A stretch of 64,000 nucleotides of DNA from UKL13-2 sp031431435. GTDB lineage: Bacteria > Pseudomonadota > Gammaproteobacteria > Burkholderiales > Usitatibacteraceae. The stretch spans positions 47,935 through 111,934 of the forward strand of contig JANPDI010000031.1 of assembly GCA_031431435.1 (NCBI GenBank). The letters are read 5' to 3'. The position numbers and the translations under genes are program-made. Of this stretch, positions 26,326 through 35,532 are shown in pieces (the stretch's first letter is position 1; the number at the start of each line of letters is the position of its first letter). The notes beneath the pieces are model-generated. The model had not been told where the DNA came from, did no database searches, and worked only from the letters and a program-made list of their open reading frames with translations.

Positions 26326-27384
26326 GTGAAAAATCTTTTCCAGTCCATCCAAGTTTCGATGTCATACGCGCGATTTCTGGCGAGACGGGTCGTCGCCGAT
26401 CGCTGTCTCACCATTGCCGGCAGTCTGACCTTCACCACGCTGCTGGCACTGGTGCCGCTTTTTACGGTGACCATCACGCTGACATCAAAGTTACCATTTA
26501 CGCGCGACATTATTTTGCAGTTGAAAATGTTTATTCTGAAAAATTTTGTACCGGATATGGCGAGCAGAATGGTTGGTGTTTATATGGACCAGTTTGCGTT
26601 AAACGCATCGCGATTGACTGCCATCGGTTTGACGATCGTGCTGGTAACGGCGGTTGCGTTGTTATTCACGATTGAAAACGCATTCAACAGCATCTGGCGG
26701 GCAAGCCGACGCCGCACTTGGTGGCGGCGGTTGCGGTGGGCGCTGGTGTTGCTGATGGTGGGCCCGCTGATGGTTGCCACAAGCCTGTCGATCACCATGT
26801 TTTTTATCCGCGCCGCCCACATGTTTGAGCGCACGTTGCCACTACTCGACGATACGCTTTGGCGGCTGGTGCCTGTGGCCATCACCACCATCACGCTTTA
26901 TATGGCATACCGCTGGATACCCAACCGTCATGTGCCGGCCCGGCATGCACTGGCCGGCGCCATGCTCGCGGCGATGGCATTCGAGGCGATGAAATACGGC
27001 TTTGTGGCCTATGTGACGACGATGCCGACCTACAGTCTGGTGTACGGTGCGTTTGCCAGCGTGCCGATCTTTCTGATGTGGCTTTTCCTCTGCTGGCTGT
27101 TGGTATTGCTTGGGGCGGAGGTTTCCGCAACCTTATCGTACGTCCGGCACCAGCAGGCGCAGATTGAGTCGATACAGATCGACGATGCCAAGGCAAGGGT
27201 ATGGTCGGCGCTGTGTGCGGCGGGCGTGCCGCAGACTTTCGAGCAGCTGCGAATGACCGCGCCCATGCCGATTGACCACGCTGAAGACGCATTGGACGCA
27301 CTTGTTGCCACCGGAAGCGTGACGGTTGCCGCTGGCAAGCCGATGCGTTATTGCATTAATGACCCGCTGCGCGAATTAAGATAG
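26326..27384 (+). CDS. YihY/BrkB-family inner membrane protein (UPF0761)
   Basis: The product is about 352 residues with six hydrophobic segments. The family signature ADRCLTIAGSLTFTTLLALVPLFTV lies in the first helix, and PNRHVPARHALAGAMLAAMAFEAMKYGF and TYSLVYGAFASVPIFLMWLFLCWLLVLLGAEVSA follow. The cytoplasmic C-terminal ~90 residues resemble a winged-helix region. The GTG at 26326 or the ATG at 26359 could be the start; neither has a good ribosome site. Members were once annotated as ribonuclease BN, but that is not supported for this family. Precise function is unknown. Confidence 0.85.
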   Translation: MKNLFQSIQVSMSYARFLARRVVADRCLTIAGSLTFTTLLALVPLFTVTITLTSKLPFTRDIILQLKMFILKNFVPDMASRMVGVYMDQFALNASRLTAIGLTIVLVTAVALLFTIENAFNSIWRASRRRTWWRRLRWALVLLMVGPLMVATSLSITMFFIRAAHMFERTLPLLDDTLWRLVPVAITTITLYMAYRWIPNRHVPARHALAGAMLAAMAFEAMKYGFVAYVTTMPTYSLVYGAFASVPIFLMWLFLCWLLVLLGAEVSATLSYVRHQQAQIESIQIDDAKARVWSALCAAGVPQTFEQLRMTAPMPIDHAEDALDALVATGSVTVAAGKPMRYCINDPLRELR

Positions 27385-28953
27385 CTGAAACTGGAACAGG
27401 TCAAACTTGGACGTGCGCTCGATCAGTGTGGTCGCGCGGACATGCGAAACTTCGCCATGATCATACAGCTCGAATTCGCGCAGGTCGGCAAACGTATCCG
27501 GAGCGGTCATCACCGTATCAGGTGGCGCCTCGGCATGGCTTGAGGCGAGCAGTACTGCCTTGGTCTGCCGGCTATTTGTGACGGCTGTCGGTTCGATCGA
27601 AATACAGTATCCCGCTGGCGCAATCAGCTCCATGCCAAATTCGAGCGCGTTTCCATCCAGCAGCGTCAACCAGCGGACCACGCCCAGATTCCATGCGGGC
27701 CCGCCGACGAATCTCACGCCGACAACTTCGCCCACTGTGACGCTGACGCTACCCGGCTCATTGCGGTGCATGCGCAAACCATTGGCGCTCTGGTTCAACA
27801 CAAGCCATTCCTCGACACCGATCATTTGCGACATCGGGTCCTGTGGAATATTCAACAGCGGAATGGTTCTGCCGGCACTGATGGCTGCGGCAGCCGCCTC
27901 GGGATTTTCATCGGTGACCAGCTCGGCGAAATATGCAACTGCCTTGACGCCTGCGCACAAGGCAACACCGGTATCGGCGGGGTTGCGCCTGAATTGACGC
28001 TTTGGCGGGTCGCCCCACAGCCTGATCAGGCGGGCAATGAGATCATTCAAGTCATGTGTGGCACGGCTTTTTGCGGTGGTTGCGGCACTGGTACTTCCCG
28101 CTTTAAGCCGCTCCTGCAGGCGCTCAACCAGTTTGGCCGGATCAACCAGACGCATCACCTCACCCAGCGGCGGCCGGTTGCCCTGCACCAGCGGTTTTGG
28201 TCCCGAGTCGGTATCAAACGCCACGACAAACGCGCGCTGCGGATCGATGCCCTCCGTCGACGATTTGAAATCGACCAAGCCGCGGTTTTGACGGAGCAGC
28301 ACAAGGGCGCGATCAACCTCCTGATACATCAATCGATACGGGTCGGCAAGCGACAACATCAGCATTTCGCGGTACAGGTCCCCAATGGATGACTTGGCTT
28401 CGATATCGGCGATTTCGTTTGCGAAGCCCTGTTCCTCGGCATACAAAAACAACTTGCTTGCGTCAAGCCAGGTGCCCGCGGGAACCGGATGGTAGGTGCG
28501 ATAACACTGCAGCATTTGTGCCAGCAGAATGGTCAATATTCGATAGACGGGCGTCAACAGCGCTTTTTTTGCGCCAAAGACAATCAGCTTGCCGGTTTTT
28601 TCAAGGACAAAATGTTTGTAGATAAAAATAAATTCAGTCGTGATCAGGTGCGCAAGTTCAAACGCCTCCTTTTGTTTTGGCTGTAGCGGCAGACTTGCGT
28701 AGGCATAGACGGAATCCAGCTCTTCGAGTAGCACCGTAATTACCGGGTAATAAATTTCCGCAAGCGCGACGCGGTCTTCGGCCGGAATTTTGGCGCGGTT
28801 TAATGCAGTCATTGTTGCCGCAATGGCGCCGCCCGCTTCGATGATCCTGGTCAACGGCAGCGATTCAACCCAGATTCGCGCTTTTTTGGGATTGACCTCG
28901 ATTTCTTTGGCAAGCGGTGCGGTTGTCGCCGGCACAGATAAACTTAATGGCAT
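27376..28953 (-). CDS. Hypothetical protein, possibly a PilZ-like cyclic-di-GMP effector
   Basis: The product is 525 residues without signal peptide or clear transmembrane helix. The N-terminal ~300 residues are helical and contain ILLAQMLQCYRTYHPVPAGTWLD and a SSIGDLYREMLMLSLADPYRL segment. The C-terminal ~150 residues have a beta-rich pattern (LVLNQSANGLRMHR, VTVGEVVGVRF, GVVRWL) that looks PilZ-like, with the NQSANGL element resembling the second PilZ motif. I believe this resembles proteins linked to surface behaviour, such as FimW, but the identification is tentative. It overlaps the convergent BrkB-family gene by 9 bases. Confidence 0.6.
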   Translation of the reverse strand: MPLSLSVPATTAPLAKEIEVNPKKARIWVESLPLTRIIEAGGAIAATMTALNRAKIPAEDRVALAEIYYPVITVLLEELDSVYAYASLPLQPKQKEAFELAHLITTEFIFIYKHFVLEKTGKLIVFGAKKALLTPVYRILTILLAQMLQCYRTYHPVPAGTWLDASKLFLYAEEQGFANEIADIEAKSSIGDLYREMLMLSLADPYRLMYQEVDRALVLLRQNRGLVDFKSSTEGIDPQRAFVVAFDTDSGPKPLVQGNRPPLGEVMRLVDPAKLVERLQERLKAGSTSAATTAKSRATHDLNDLIARLIRLWGDPPKRQFRRNPADTGVALCAGVKAVAYFAELVTDENPEAAAAAISAGRTIPLLNIPQDPMSQMIGVEEWLVLNQSANGLRMHRNEPGSVSVTVGEVVGVRFVGGPAWNLGVVRWLTLLDGNALEFGMELIAPAGYCISIEPTAVTNSRQTKAVLLASSHAEAPPDTVMTAPDTFADLREFELYDHGEVSHVRATTLIERTSKFDLFQFQLS

Positions 28954-29089
28954 TCAACCCTCTCTGGTCGCGGAACGTTATGGGACTATCAGTGCGCGTG
29001 ATCGCGTCTTTTGATTGTTATGGATGGCATTCACAGCATGGCAGATTTACTTGCCATAATGCAACGTCAACAGTTTAGCAGAGGCAAAT

Positions 29090-29626
29090 ATGCATTTTTT
29101 CACCAACATGGGTAGCCACCAACAATCATCACGCTTTGTCCGGCATGTCGCCATATTTTCCATGCTGGCATTGGTCGCATTCACCAGTTCAGTCCAGGCA
29201 TTTGACCTAAAGGACACTGATGGCCGGGCGCACAAACTCGCCGACTTGAAGGGCAAATGGGTGGTGGTTAACTTTTGGGCAACCTGGTGTGCACCTTGCG
29301 TGAAGGAGATTCCGGATATTGCCGAGTTCGCCAAGGCGCAGGCCGCTGCGGGTGACAAGACGCGGGTGATCGGAATCGCGCTCGACTGGGATGAAACCGG
29401 CAAAAAAGACGCCGACGTCGCCAAGCTCAAACGGACGGCGAAAAAATTCGGCCATACCTATCCGCTCGTGCTTGGTGATGATTCGACGGAAAAGGTGTTT
29501 GGCAAGATTAAAGGCATGCCGACCACACTGGTTTACAACGCCGAAGGCAAACTCGTCTATAACAAAACCGGTGTCGTGACAAAAGAATTGCTGACACGGG
29601 TGGTCAACGGCGAAGTGATCAAATAA
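29090..29626 (+). CDS. Periplasmic TlpA-like thiol:disulfide protein
   Basis: The product is 178 residues. A basic N-terminus and a hydrophobic run ending SSVQA form a signal peptide. The mature domain is a thioredoxin fold of the TlpA/ResA type, with the redox motif WATWCAPC near residue 68, the family insertion after it, and the cis-Pro segment GMPTTLVYNAEG. A GAGG ribosome site precedes the ATG. It is divergent from the 525-residue hypothetical gene and convergent with proS. The substrate is unknown; such proteins often reduce cytochrome c maturation or copper-site cysteines. Confidence 0.9.
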   Translation: MHFFTNMGSHQQSSRFVRHVAIFSMLALVAFTSSVQAFDLKDTDGRAHKLADLKGKWVVVNFWATWCAPCVKEIPDIAEFAKAQAAAGDKTRVIGIALDWDETGKKDADVAKLKRTAKKFGHTYPLVLGDDSTEKVFGKIKGMPTTLVYNAEGKLVYNKTGVVTKELLTRVVNGEVIK

Positions 29627-29692
29627 AAGACGCCAATATCGGCGGGCAATTTCAAGCTTTTATGGCTGAAAGTGCCCGCCAAATGACGGGTT

Positions 29693-31438
29693 TCATTTTT
29701 TCATTTTGGCCAATACATGTGCCGCAACTTCAGCGAGCGGTACCACGGTGGCCGCGTCATCCCGCCGGTGCTGGTATTCAACGTTGCCTTCTTTCAGGCT
29801 CCGGTCGCCAATCACAATTCGATGTGGAATGCCGATTAACTCGAGTTCGGCCAGCATCACACCCGGGCGGGCGTCGCGGTCGTCGAGCAATACGTCGACA
29901 CCGGCTGCTGTCATGGCCGCGTATAGCGCATCGGCTGCCTGACGAACGGCGTCCGATTTGCCATAGCCAATCGGCGCGATGGCGACCGTAAAGGGTGCCA
30001 TTGCGTCGGGCCAGATGATGCCGCGGGCATCGTGGTTTTGCTCAATTGCCGCACCGAGCAGGCGCGTGACGCCAATGCCATAACACCCCATCTCCAGCAA
30101 TTGCGGCTTGCCGTTTTCGTCGAGGAATGTGGCCTTCATTGGCGCGGAGTAAACCGTGCCGAGATAAAACACGTGGCCCACCTCAATGCCGCGCTGAATC
30201 GCAAGCGTGCCCTTGCCGTCAGGCGAAGGGTCGCCAATAACAACATTTCGAATATCGGCAACCAGTTCGGGCTCGGGCAGATCCCGCGCCCAGTTCATGC
30301 CGGTGAAGTGGGCATCGACCTCATTTGCGCCGGACACAAAGTCACTCATGTTTGCAACCGTTTGGTCTGCAACAATCCGGACGGTTTTCTTTAAACCAAT
30401 CGGCCCCAGATAGCCGGGTTTACATCCAAAGTGCGCGACGATTTCGCTTTCGGTGGCAAAACGAAATCCTTTGTTCAAGCCGGGCACTTTGTTGGCTTTG
30501 ACTTCATTCAAATCGTGATCCCCGCGCAAGAGCAGCAACCAGACTTCCGCATCCTTTGGATTGCCACTTTCATCCGATTGCTCGACGGCAAGTACGACCG
30601 ACTTGACGGTTTGCGCAAGCGGAATATTGAGGTGAGCGGCAACATCTTCGCATTTCGCCTTGCCGGGTGTGGGCGTCTTGGTCAGCGTTAGCGTGGGTGA
30701 CGCACGCACGTTGATCAAGGGCATTGCCTCGGCGAGTTCAATATTTGCCGCGTATTGCGATGTGGGGCAATAGGCGATGGCGTCTTCGCCGGTGTCGGCA
30801 ATGACCTGAAATTCATGCGAACGCGAGCCGCCGATTGCACCGGTATCGGCATTCACCGCACGAAAGGTCAGTCCCATGCGATTAAAAATCCGCATATAGG
30901 CGTCATACATGGTGTCGTAGCTTTTTTGTGCACCGGCTTGGTCACGATCAAATGAATAGGCATCCTTCATCGTGAATTCGCGGCCGCGCATCAAACCAAA
31001 ACGCGGGCGACGTTCGTCGCGAAACTTGGTTTGGATATGATAAAAATTGACCGGCAACTGGCGATAGCTGTTGATTTCCTGCCGTGCGATATCAGTGATC
31101 GCCTCTTCAGAAGTTGGCTGAACGATAAAATCCCGGTCATGGCGATCCTTGATCCGTAACAGCTCGGGCCCGTATTTTTGCCAGCGGCCCGTTTCCATCC
31201 AGAGTTCGGCCGGTTGCACAACCGGCATCAGCAGCTCGACCGCGCCAGCGCGGTTCATTTCATCGCGAATAATGTTTTCGACCTTGCGGATCACCCTCAA
31301 ACCCATCGGCATGTAGTTGTAGATGCCAGCCGCGAGCTTTTTGATCATCCCGGCGCGCAGCATCAGTTTTTGGCTGGCGATGTCGGCGTCTGCCGGGGCT
31401 TCTTTGAGGGTTGAAATGAAAAACCGGCTTGCGCGCAT
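29693..31438 (-). CDS. proS: Prolyl-tRNA synthetase
   Basis: The product is 581 residues, the bacterial-type ProRS with an editing insertion between class II motifs 2 and 3. Motif 1 lies near GLRVIRKVENIIRDEMNRAGAVELLMP, motif 2 near TKFRDERRPRFGLMRGREFTMKDAYSF, and motif 3 near GIEVGHVFYLGTVYS and CYGIGVTRLLGA. The insertion (~230-390) should hydrolyse Ala-tRNAPro. The C-terminal anticodon-binding domain begins near IAPIGYGKSD. It is divergent from rppH with 140 bases between the starts. Confidence 0.97.
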   Translation of the reverse strand: MRASRFFISTLKEAPADADIASQKLMLRAGMIKKLAAGIYNYMPMGLRVIRKVENIIRDEMNRAGAVELLMPVVQPAELWMETGRWQKYGPELLRIKDRHDRDFIVQPTSEEAITDIARQEINSYRQLPVNFYHIQTKFRDERRPRFGLMRGREFTMKDAYSFDRDQAGAQKSYDTMYDAYMRIFNRMGLTFRAVNADTGAIGGSRSHEFQVIADTGEDAIAYCPTSQYAANIELAEAMPLINVRASPTLTLTKTPTPGKAKCEDVAAHLNIPLAQTVKSVVLAVEQSDESGNPKDAEVWLLLLRGDHDLNEVKANKVPGLNKGFRFATESEIVAHFGCKPGYLGPIGLKKTVRIVADQTVANMSDFVSGANEVDAHFTGMNWARDLPEPELVADIRNVVIGDPSPDGKGTLAIQRGIEVGHVFYLGTVYSAPMKATFLDENGKPQLLEMGCYGIGVTRLLGAAIEQNHDARGIIWPDAMAPFTVAIAPIGYGKSDAVRQAADALYAAMTAAGVDVLLDDRDARPGVMLAELELIGIPHRIVIGDRSLKEGNVEYQHRRDDAATVVPLAEVAAHVLAKMKK

Positions 31439-31578
31439 TTTCTTTACTTTTCAATAAGTTAGTCGAATTATGGTGGACATTTTACACCCCGCCGCCTGAT
31501 TCGATTGATACACGACTATTCAATTAAAGTAATTTATGAAACAATCGTCGTAACTTAAGAATTGGAAGGGCTTGAACC

Positions 31579-32301
31579 ATGATCGATCGCGATGGTTACC
31601 GCCCAAATGTCGCCATTATCCTTTGCAATGCAAAGAATGAGGTCTTTTGGGGCAAGCGCATCCGCGAACATTCCTGGCAATTCCCGCAAGGCGGTATCAA
31701 ACACGGGGAAGCGCCGGAAGACGCCATGTATCGAGAGCTGGAAGAAGAAACCGGCTTGAAGCGCGAGCACGTCAAAATTTTGGGGCGCACCAAAAATTGG
31801 CTGCATTATCACGTCCCCAGCCACTGGGTGAAGCGGGAATGGCGCGGGACCTATAAAGGGCAAAAGCAGATCTGGTACTTGCTGCGCCTGACGGGTCGTG
31901 ACCACGATATCCGACTGCGCGCCTCTGAGCATCCCGAGTTTGATGCGTGGCGATGGCATGACTATTGGGTGCCGCTCGATACCGTCATCGAATTCAAACG
32001 CGACGTCTATCGCAAGGCATTGCATCAGCTGGTGCAATATCTGGAGCGTGCGCCGCGGGTGAGCCCTAAGTCCGGCGCAAAATCGAGTGGACGCGGCACG
32101 GGAAGTTCGCTTGAAAAAGCCGATGACGAGCTTGCGGCAAACCTGTCGGACGTGGCGCTCACGGTGCCTGCCGTTGCGGAGGCGCTTATTGGCATAGAGA
32201 GCCATGTGTTTGTTGTTTCTGACGGGTTGATGTCTGAAACATCAAAAGTCAACATCGAGGTGGCTGGCAATGTTTTTGCGCGCAGTGCCCAGGGCGACTA
32301 A
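31579..32301 (+). CDS. rppH: RNA pyrophosphohydrolase RppH
   Basis: The product is 240 residues and removes pyrophosphate from the 5' end of primary transcripts, opening them to decay. The start MIDRDGYRPNVAIIL is the family start. The Nudix box is complete from GGIKHGEAPEDAMYRELEEETGL, giving the REEExE-type metal site. The RppH-specific pattern WQFPQGG, YKGQKQIWYLLRL and WRWHDYWVPLDTVIEFKRDVY is present. About 65 C-terminal residues beyond YLE are an extra low-complexity tail compared with shorter homologues. A terminator hairpin follows. Confidence 0.95.
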   Translation: MIDRDGYRPNVAIILCNAKNEVFWGKRIREHSWQFPQGGIKHGEAPEDAMYRELEEETGLKREHVKILGRTKNWLHYHVPSHWVKREWRGTYKGQKQIWYLLRLTGRDHDIRLRASEHPEFDAWRWHDYWVPLDTVIEFKRDVYRKALHQLVQYLERAPRVSPKSGAKSSGRGTGSSLEKADDELAANLSDVALTVPAVAEALIGIESHVFVVSDGLMSETSKVNIEVAGNVFARSAQGD

Positions 32302-32318
32302 ACATCGTCCGTCATGAC

Positions 32319-32348
32319 AAAAAAAGCCGACATGTTGTCGGCTTTTTT
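32319..32348. terminator. Bidirectional intrinsic terminator between rppH and the RND pump
   Basis: GCCGACA pairs with TGTCGGC around a 3-nt loop, flanked by a run of A on the left and T on the right. It can end rppH on the plus strand and the efflux operon on the minus strand. Confidence 0.85.
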
Positions 32349-32436
32349 GTGTGCGATGCGGATACATCATTGGGATTGGCGCGGCATCCCCGGCAAATAG
32401 TCACCGTGAAGTGAGTCGGTCGTCGGTTTGCAATAT

Positions 32437-35400
32437 CTAGTCGCCGTGTTGCGGCGACGTCGCGACCGGCGGCAGGGCAATGGTTTCACCGGCGTGTGCC
32501 TGCTTTTGGTGTCCCCTTGCAAACACGGTATAAAACGTCGGCACCACGAATAATGTGAGCAATGTGCCAAGCGTCATCCCGCCGACAATCACCCAACCGA
32601 TTTGCTGGCGCGATTCCGCACCGGCGCCGGTAGAGATCGCGAGTGGCAACGCGCCGAGCACGGTTGCGCCGGTCGTCATCAGAATCGGACGCAGCCGCAG
32701 CACAGAGGCTTCAATAACGGCCTGTTTCACACTTTTCCCCTGGGCCTGCAATTGGTTGGCAAACTCAACAATCAGAATGCCGTGTTTGGTAATCAGGCCA
32801 ACCAGCGTGATGAGACCGATTTTTGAAAAAACATTGAGTGAATTGTCGGTCAGCCACAACGCAATTAAAGCGCCGGTGATCGACAACGGCACCGTCAACA
32901 TGATGACAAACGGATCGACGAAGCTCTCGAATTGCGCGGCGAGTACCAGATAGATAAAACAAAGCGCCAACAAGAAGGTCACAAAAATCGTATTGGCACC
33001 TTCGCGGAATTCACGCGACTGACCCAACAAATCGGTTTGTACCGTCGGCAGCACTTTTGCCGCCGCGGCATTCATGACGTTAAGCGCCTCGTCAAGACTG
33101 TAACCCTTGGCGATTTCGGCATTCACGGTTGCCGATCGCAGACGGTTAAAGTGATTCAGATTTCGCGGACTGACGCCTTCTCGAAGCGTGGTGACATTCG
33201 ACAATGGCACCATGTCGCCGGATCGTGTGCGGACATAGATGTCGGAAATATCACTCGGCGTATTGCGATCGTCGGGTGCGACCTGCACGATCACATCGTA
33301 TTGTTCGCCATCCTGTTTGTAACGTGTCACCACACGCCCGCCCAGCATGGTCTCAAGTGTGCGGCCGACCGATTCCACCGGAACACCGAGATCGGCCAGT
33401 TTTTCCCGATTCACATTCACGCGTAATTCCGGCTGGCTCAGGCGCAGGTCTGAATCAATATTGAGCAGCACCGGACTCTTGCGTGCTTCTTCCTGCAATC
33501 GTTCAACCATGCGCGCCAACTCAGGGTAGGGTGCCTGCGTCTGCAGCACAAACTGCACCGGCTTATCTCGACCGCCGCCGAGCGAAGGCGGCGTCACTGG
33601 AAATGCATTGATGCCGGCGATCGCGCGCATTTTCGGCCGCATCTCATTGGCAATCTCTGCCGAGCTGCGATTTCGCTCGCTCCAATTTTTTAATATCAGG
33701 ATGGAGAAACCACCGTCCGGCGTCGGATTGCCGGTATTGACAAAAAAGCGGGCGCCTTCTGGTACCCCGGCATAGACCGCTTCCATTTGCTTTGAATACT
33801 GTGCCGTATATTCGATTGTTGAACCCTCGGGGCCGGAGAACGGCCCAAAAATCACACCACGATCTTCGATCGGCGCCAGTTCTGATTTGATCGTCATGAA
33901 AAGTGGTGCCGAGATGCCGGCAAAAACCACCCAGATGGCGACGCCGATCCAGGTCCGATCGAGTGAGGCTGTCAACCATTTTTTGTAGCCCGCGGTTTGC
34001 CACTCAAAGAATGATTCGACGGCGTTGAACATCTTGCCGTGTTTCGGTTCATGGCGCAGCAGCTTGGAACACATCATCGGCGACAGTGTCAGCGCGACAA
34101 ATCCCGACACCAGCACCGCGCCGGCAAGCGCGAGCGCAAACTCGATAAATAGCCGGTCGGTACGGGTTTGACCAAATGCAAGTGGGACAAATACCGCCGC
34201 CAGTGTCAATGTCATCGCAACGATCGCGAATCCAATTTCGCGCGATCCGACAATTGCCGCTTCGAACGGCTTCATGCCATTTTCGATATTGCGGTAAATG
34301 TTTTCCAGCACCACGATTGCGTCGTCAACAACAAGACCAATTGCCAGCACCATTGCCAACAGCGTTAGAACGTTGATTGAAAAACCCGCAACATAAAGCA
34401 GCGTAAACGTTCCAATCAATGAAATCGGAATCGTCACCAGTGGAATCAACGTCGCGCGCAAATTTCGCAGGAATACAAAAATAACCAAGGCCACCAGAAC
34501 CATCGCTTCAATGATGGTTGTGAAGACGTTCTTGGTCGATTCCTCAATAAATACAGCCGAGTCATACGACATGGTCAGTTTCATGCCCGCGGGGAGGGTC
34601 TTGTTGATTTCAGCAATTTCCTTGCGCACCGCAACCGCGAGCTCGAGTGTGTTGGCGGTCGACTGTCGGACCACGCCAAGCGAAATCGCGGACTTGCCCA
34701 TAAAGCGCGTGATCACGCGTTCATTTACCGGCGCAACCTCCACCTTTGCCACGTCTCGCACGCGCACGGGATAGCCGTTGGCATCGCGAACAATGATGGC
34801 ACCGAATTGTTCCGGTGTTGCCAGGTCGGTCTGCGACAGCACGTTGAATTCACGCTTGGCACTTTCGATGCGGCCCGCGGGAATTTCGACGTTTTGCCGG
34901 CGAATGGCATCTTCCACATCCTGTGTTGTCAGCTTGAACGCAGCCAACTTGCCGCGATCCAACCAGATTCGCATTGACGATTTTCGCTCGCCGTTGATGC
35001 GTACATCGGATGCGCCCGGCAACGTGTTGAGCCGCGGCCGAATATACAGATTGGCGTAATCGGACTGCTGAATCTGTGTGTGCCGGTCGCTTGAAAAGGC
35101 GATAAACAAAATCGGAAAAGCGTCCGCGTCGGTCTTGGACAGAATCGGCTCGTCAATATTTTGCGGCAACCGCCCGCGTACCCGGGAGACCTTGTCACGC
35201 ACATCGGCAGCGGCCGAATCCGGATCGCGCGAAAGCTTGAATACGACGGTAATGTCGCTCTGCTCGGCACGTGAGCTCGAGGTGAGAATATCAACGCCTT
35301 CAATACCGGAGAGGGAATCCTCAAGCGTTTTGGTGACCTGACTTTCCATCACGTCGGCCGACGCGCCGCGATAAGTCGTCGTGACGTTGACGATCGGCTG

Positions 35401-35523
35401 GTCAATCTTCGGCAGCTCCCGTACTGCAAGCCGTGAGTACGAGATCAGACCGATCAACAGGATGGCGAGTGATAACACCGCCGCGAACACGGGGCGCTTA
35501 ACACAAATGTCAGATAGCACCAT
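32437..35523 (-). CDS. RND-family efflux pump inner-membrane transporter
   Basis: The product is 1,028 residues with the twelve-helix HAE1 architecture. It opens with VLSDICVKRPVFAAVLSLAILLIGLISYSRLAVRELPKIDQPIV. The proton-relay segment GLVVDDAIVVLENIYRNIENG (Asp-Asp pair) lies near residue 400, and the second half has the matching GLITKHGILIVEFANQLQAQG. The two large periplasmic loops are in place. It should pump hydrophobic or amphiphilic compounds out together with the adaptor encoded just upstream. No outer-membrane channel gene is next to it, so it must use one encoded elsewhere. Substrates cannot be read from sequence. Confidence 0.95.
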   Translation of the reverse strand: MVLSDICVKRPVFAAVLSLAILLIGLISYSRLAVRELPKIDQPIVNVTTTYRGASADVMESQVTKTLEDSLSGIEGVDILTSSSRAEQSDITVVFKLSRDPDSAAADVRDKVSRVRGRLPQNIDEPILSKTDADAFPILFIAFSSDRHTQIQQSDYANLYIRPRLNTLPGASDVRINGERKSSMRIWLDRGKLAAFKLTTQDVEDAIRRQNVEIPAGRIESAKREFNVLSQTDLATPEQFGAIIVRDANGYPVRVRDVAKVEVAPVNERVITRFMGKSAISLGVVRQSTANTLELAVAVRKEIAEINKTLPAGMKLTMSYDSAVFIEESTKNVFTTIIEAMVLVALVIFVFLRNLRATLIPLVTIPISLIGTFTLLYVAGFSINVLTLLAMVLAIGLVVDDAIVVLENIYRNIENGMKPFEAAIVGSREIGFAIVAMTLTLAAVFVPLAFGQTRTDRLFIEFALALAGAVLVSGFVALTLSPMMCSKLLRHEPKHGKMFNAVESFFEWQTAGYKKWLTASLDRTWIGVAIWVVFAGISAPLFMTIKSELAPIEDRGVIFGPFSGPEGSTIEYTAQYSKQMEAVYAGVPEGARFFVNTGNPTPDGGFSILILKNWSERNRSSAEIANEMRPKMRAIAGINAFPVTPPSLGGGRDKPVQFVLQTQAPYPELARMVERLQEEARKSPVLLNIDSDLRLSQPELRVNVNREKLADLGVPVESVGRTLETMLGGRVVTRYKQDGEQYDVIVQVAPDDRNTPSDISDIYVRTRSGDMVPLSNVTTLREGVSPRNLNHFNRLRSATVNAEIAKGYSLDEALNVMNAAAAKVLPTVQTDLLGQSREFREGANTIFVTFLLALCFIYLVLAAQFESFVDPFVIMLTVPLSITGALIALWLTDNSLNVFSKIGLITLVGLITKHGILIVEFANQLQAQGKSVKQAVIEASVLRLRPILMTTGATVLGALPLAISTGAGAESRQQIGWVIVGGMTLGTLLTLFVVPTFYTVFARGHQKQAHAGETIALPPVATSPQHGD

Positions 35524-35532
35524 GGTTGATGC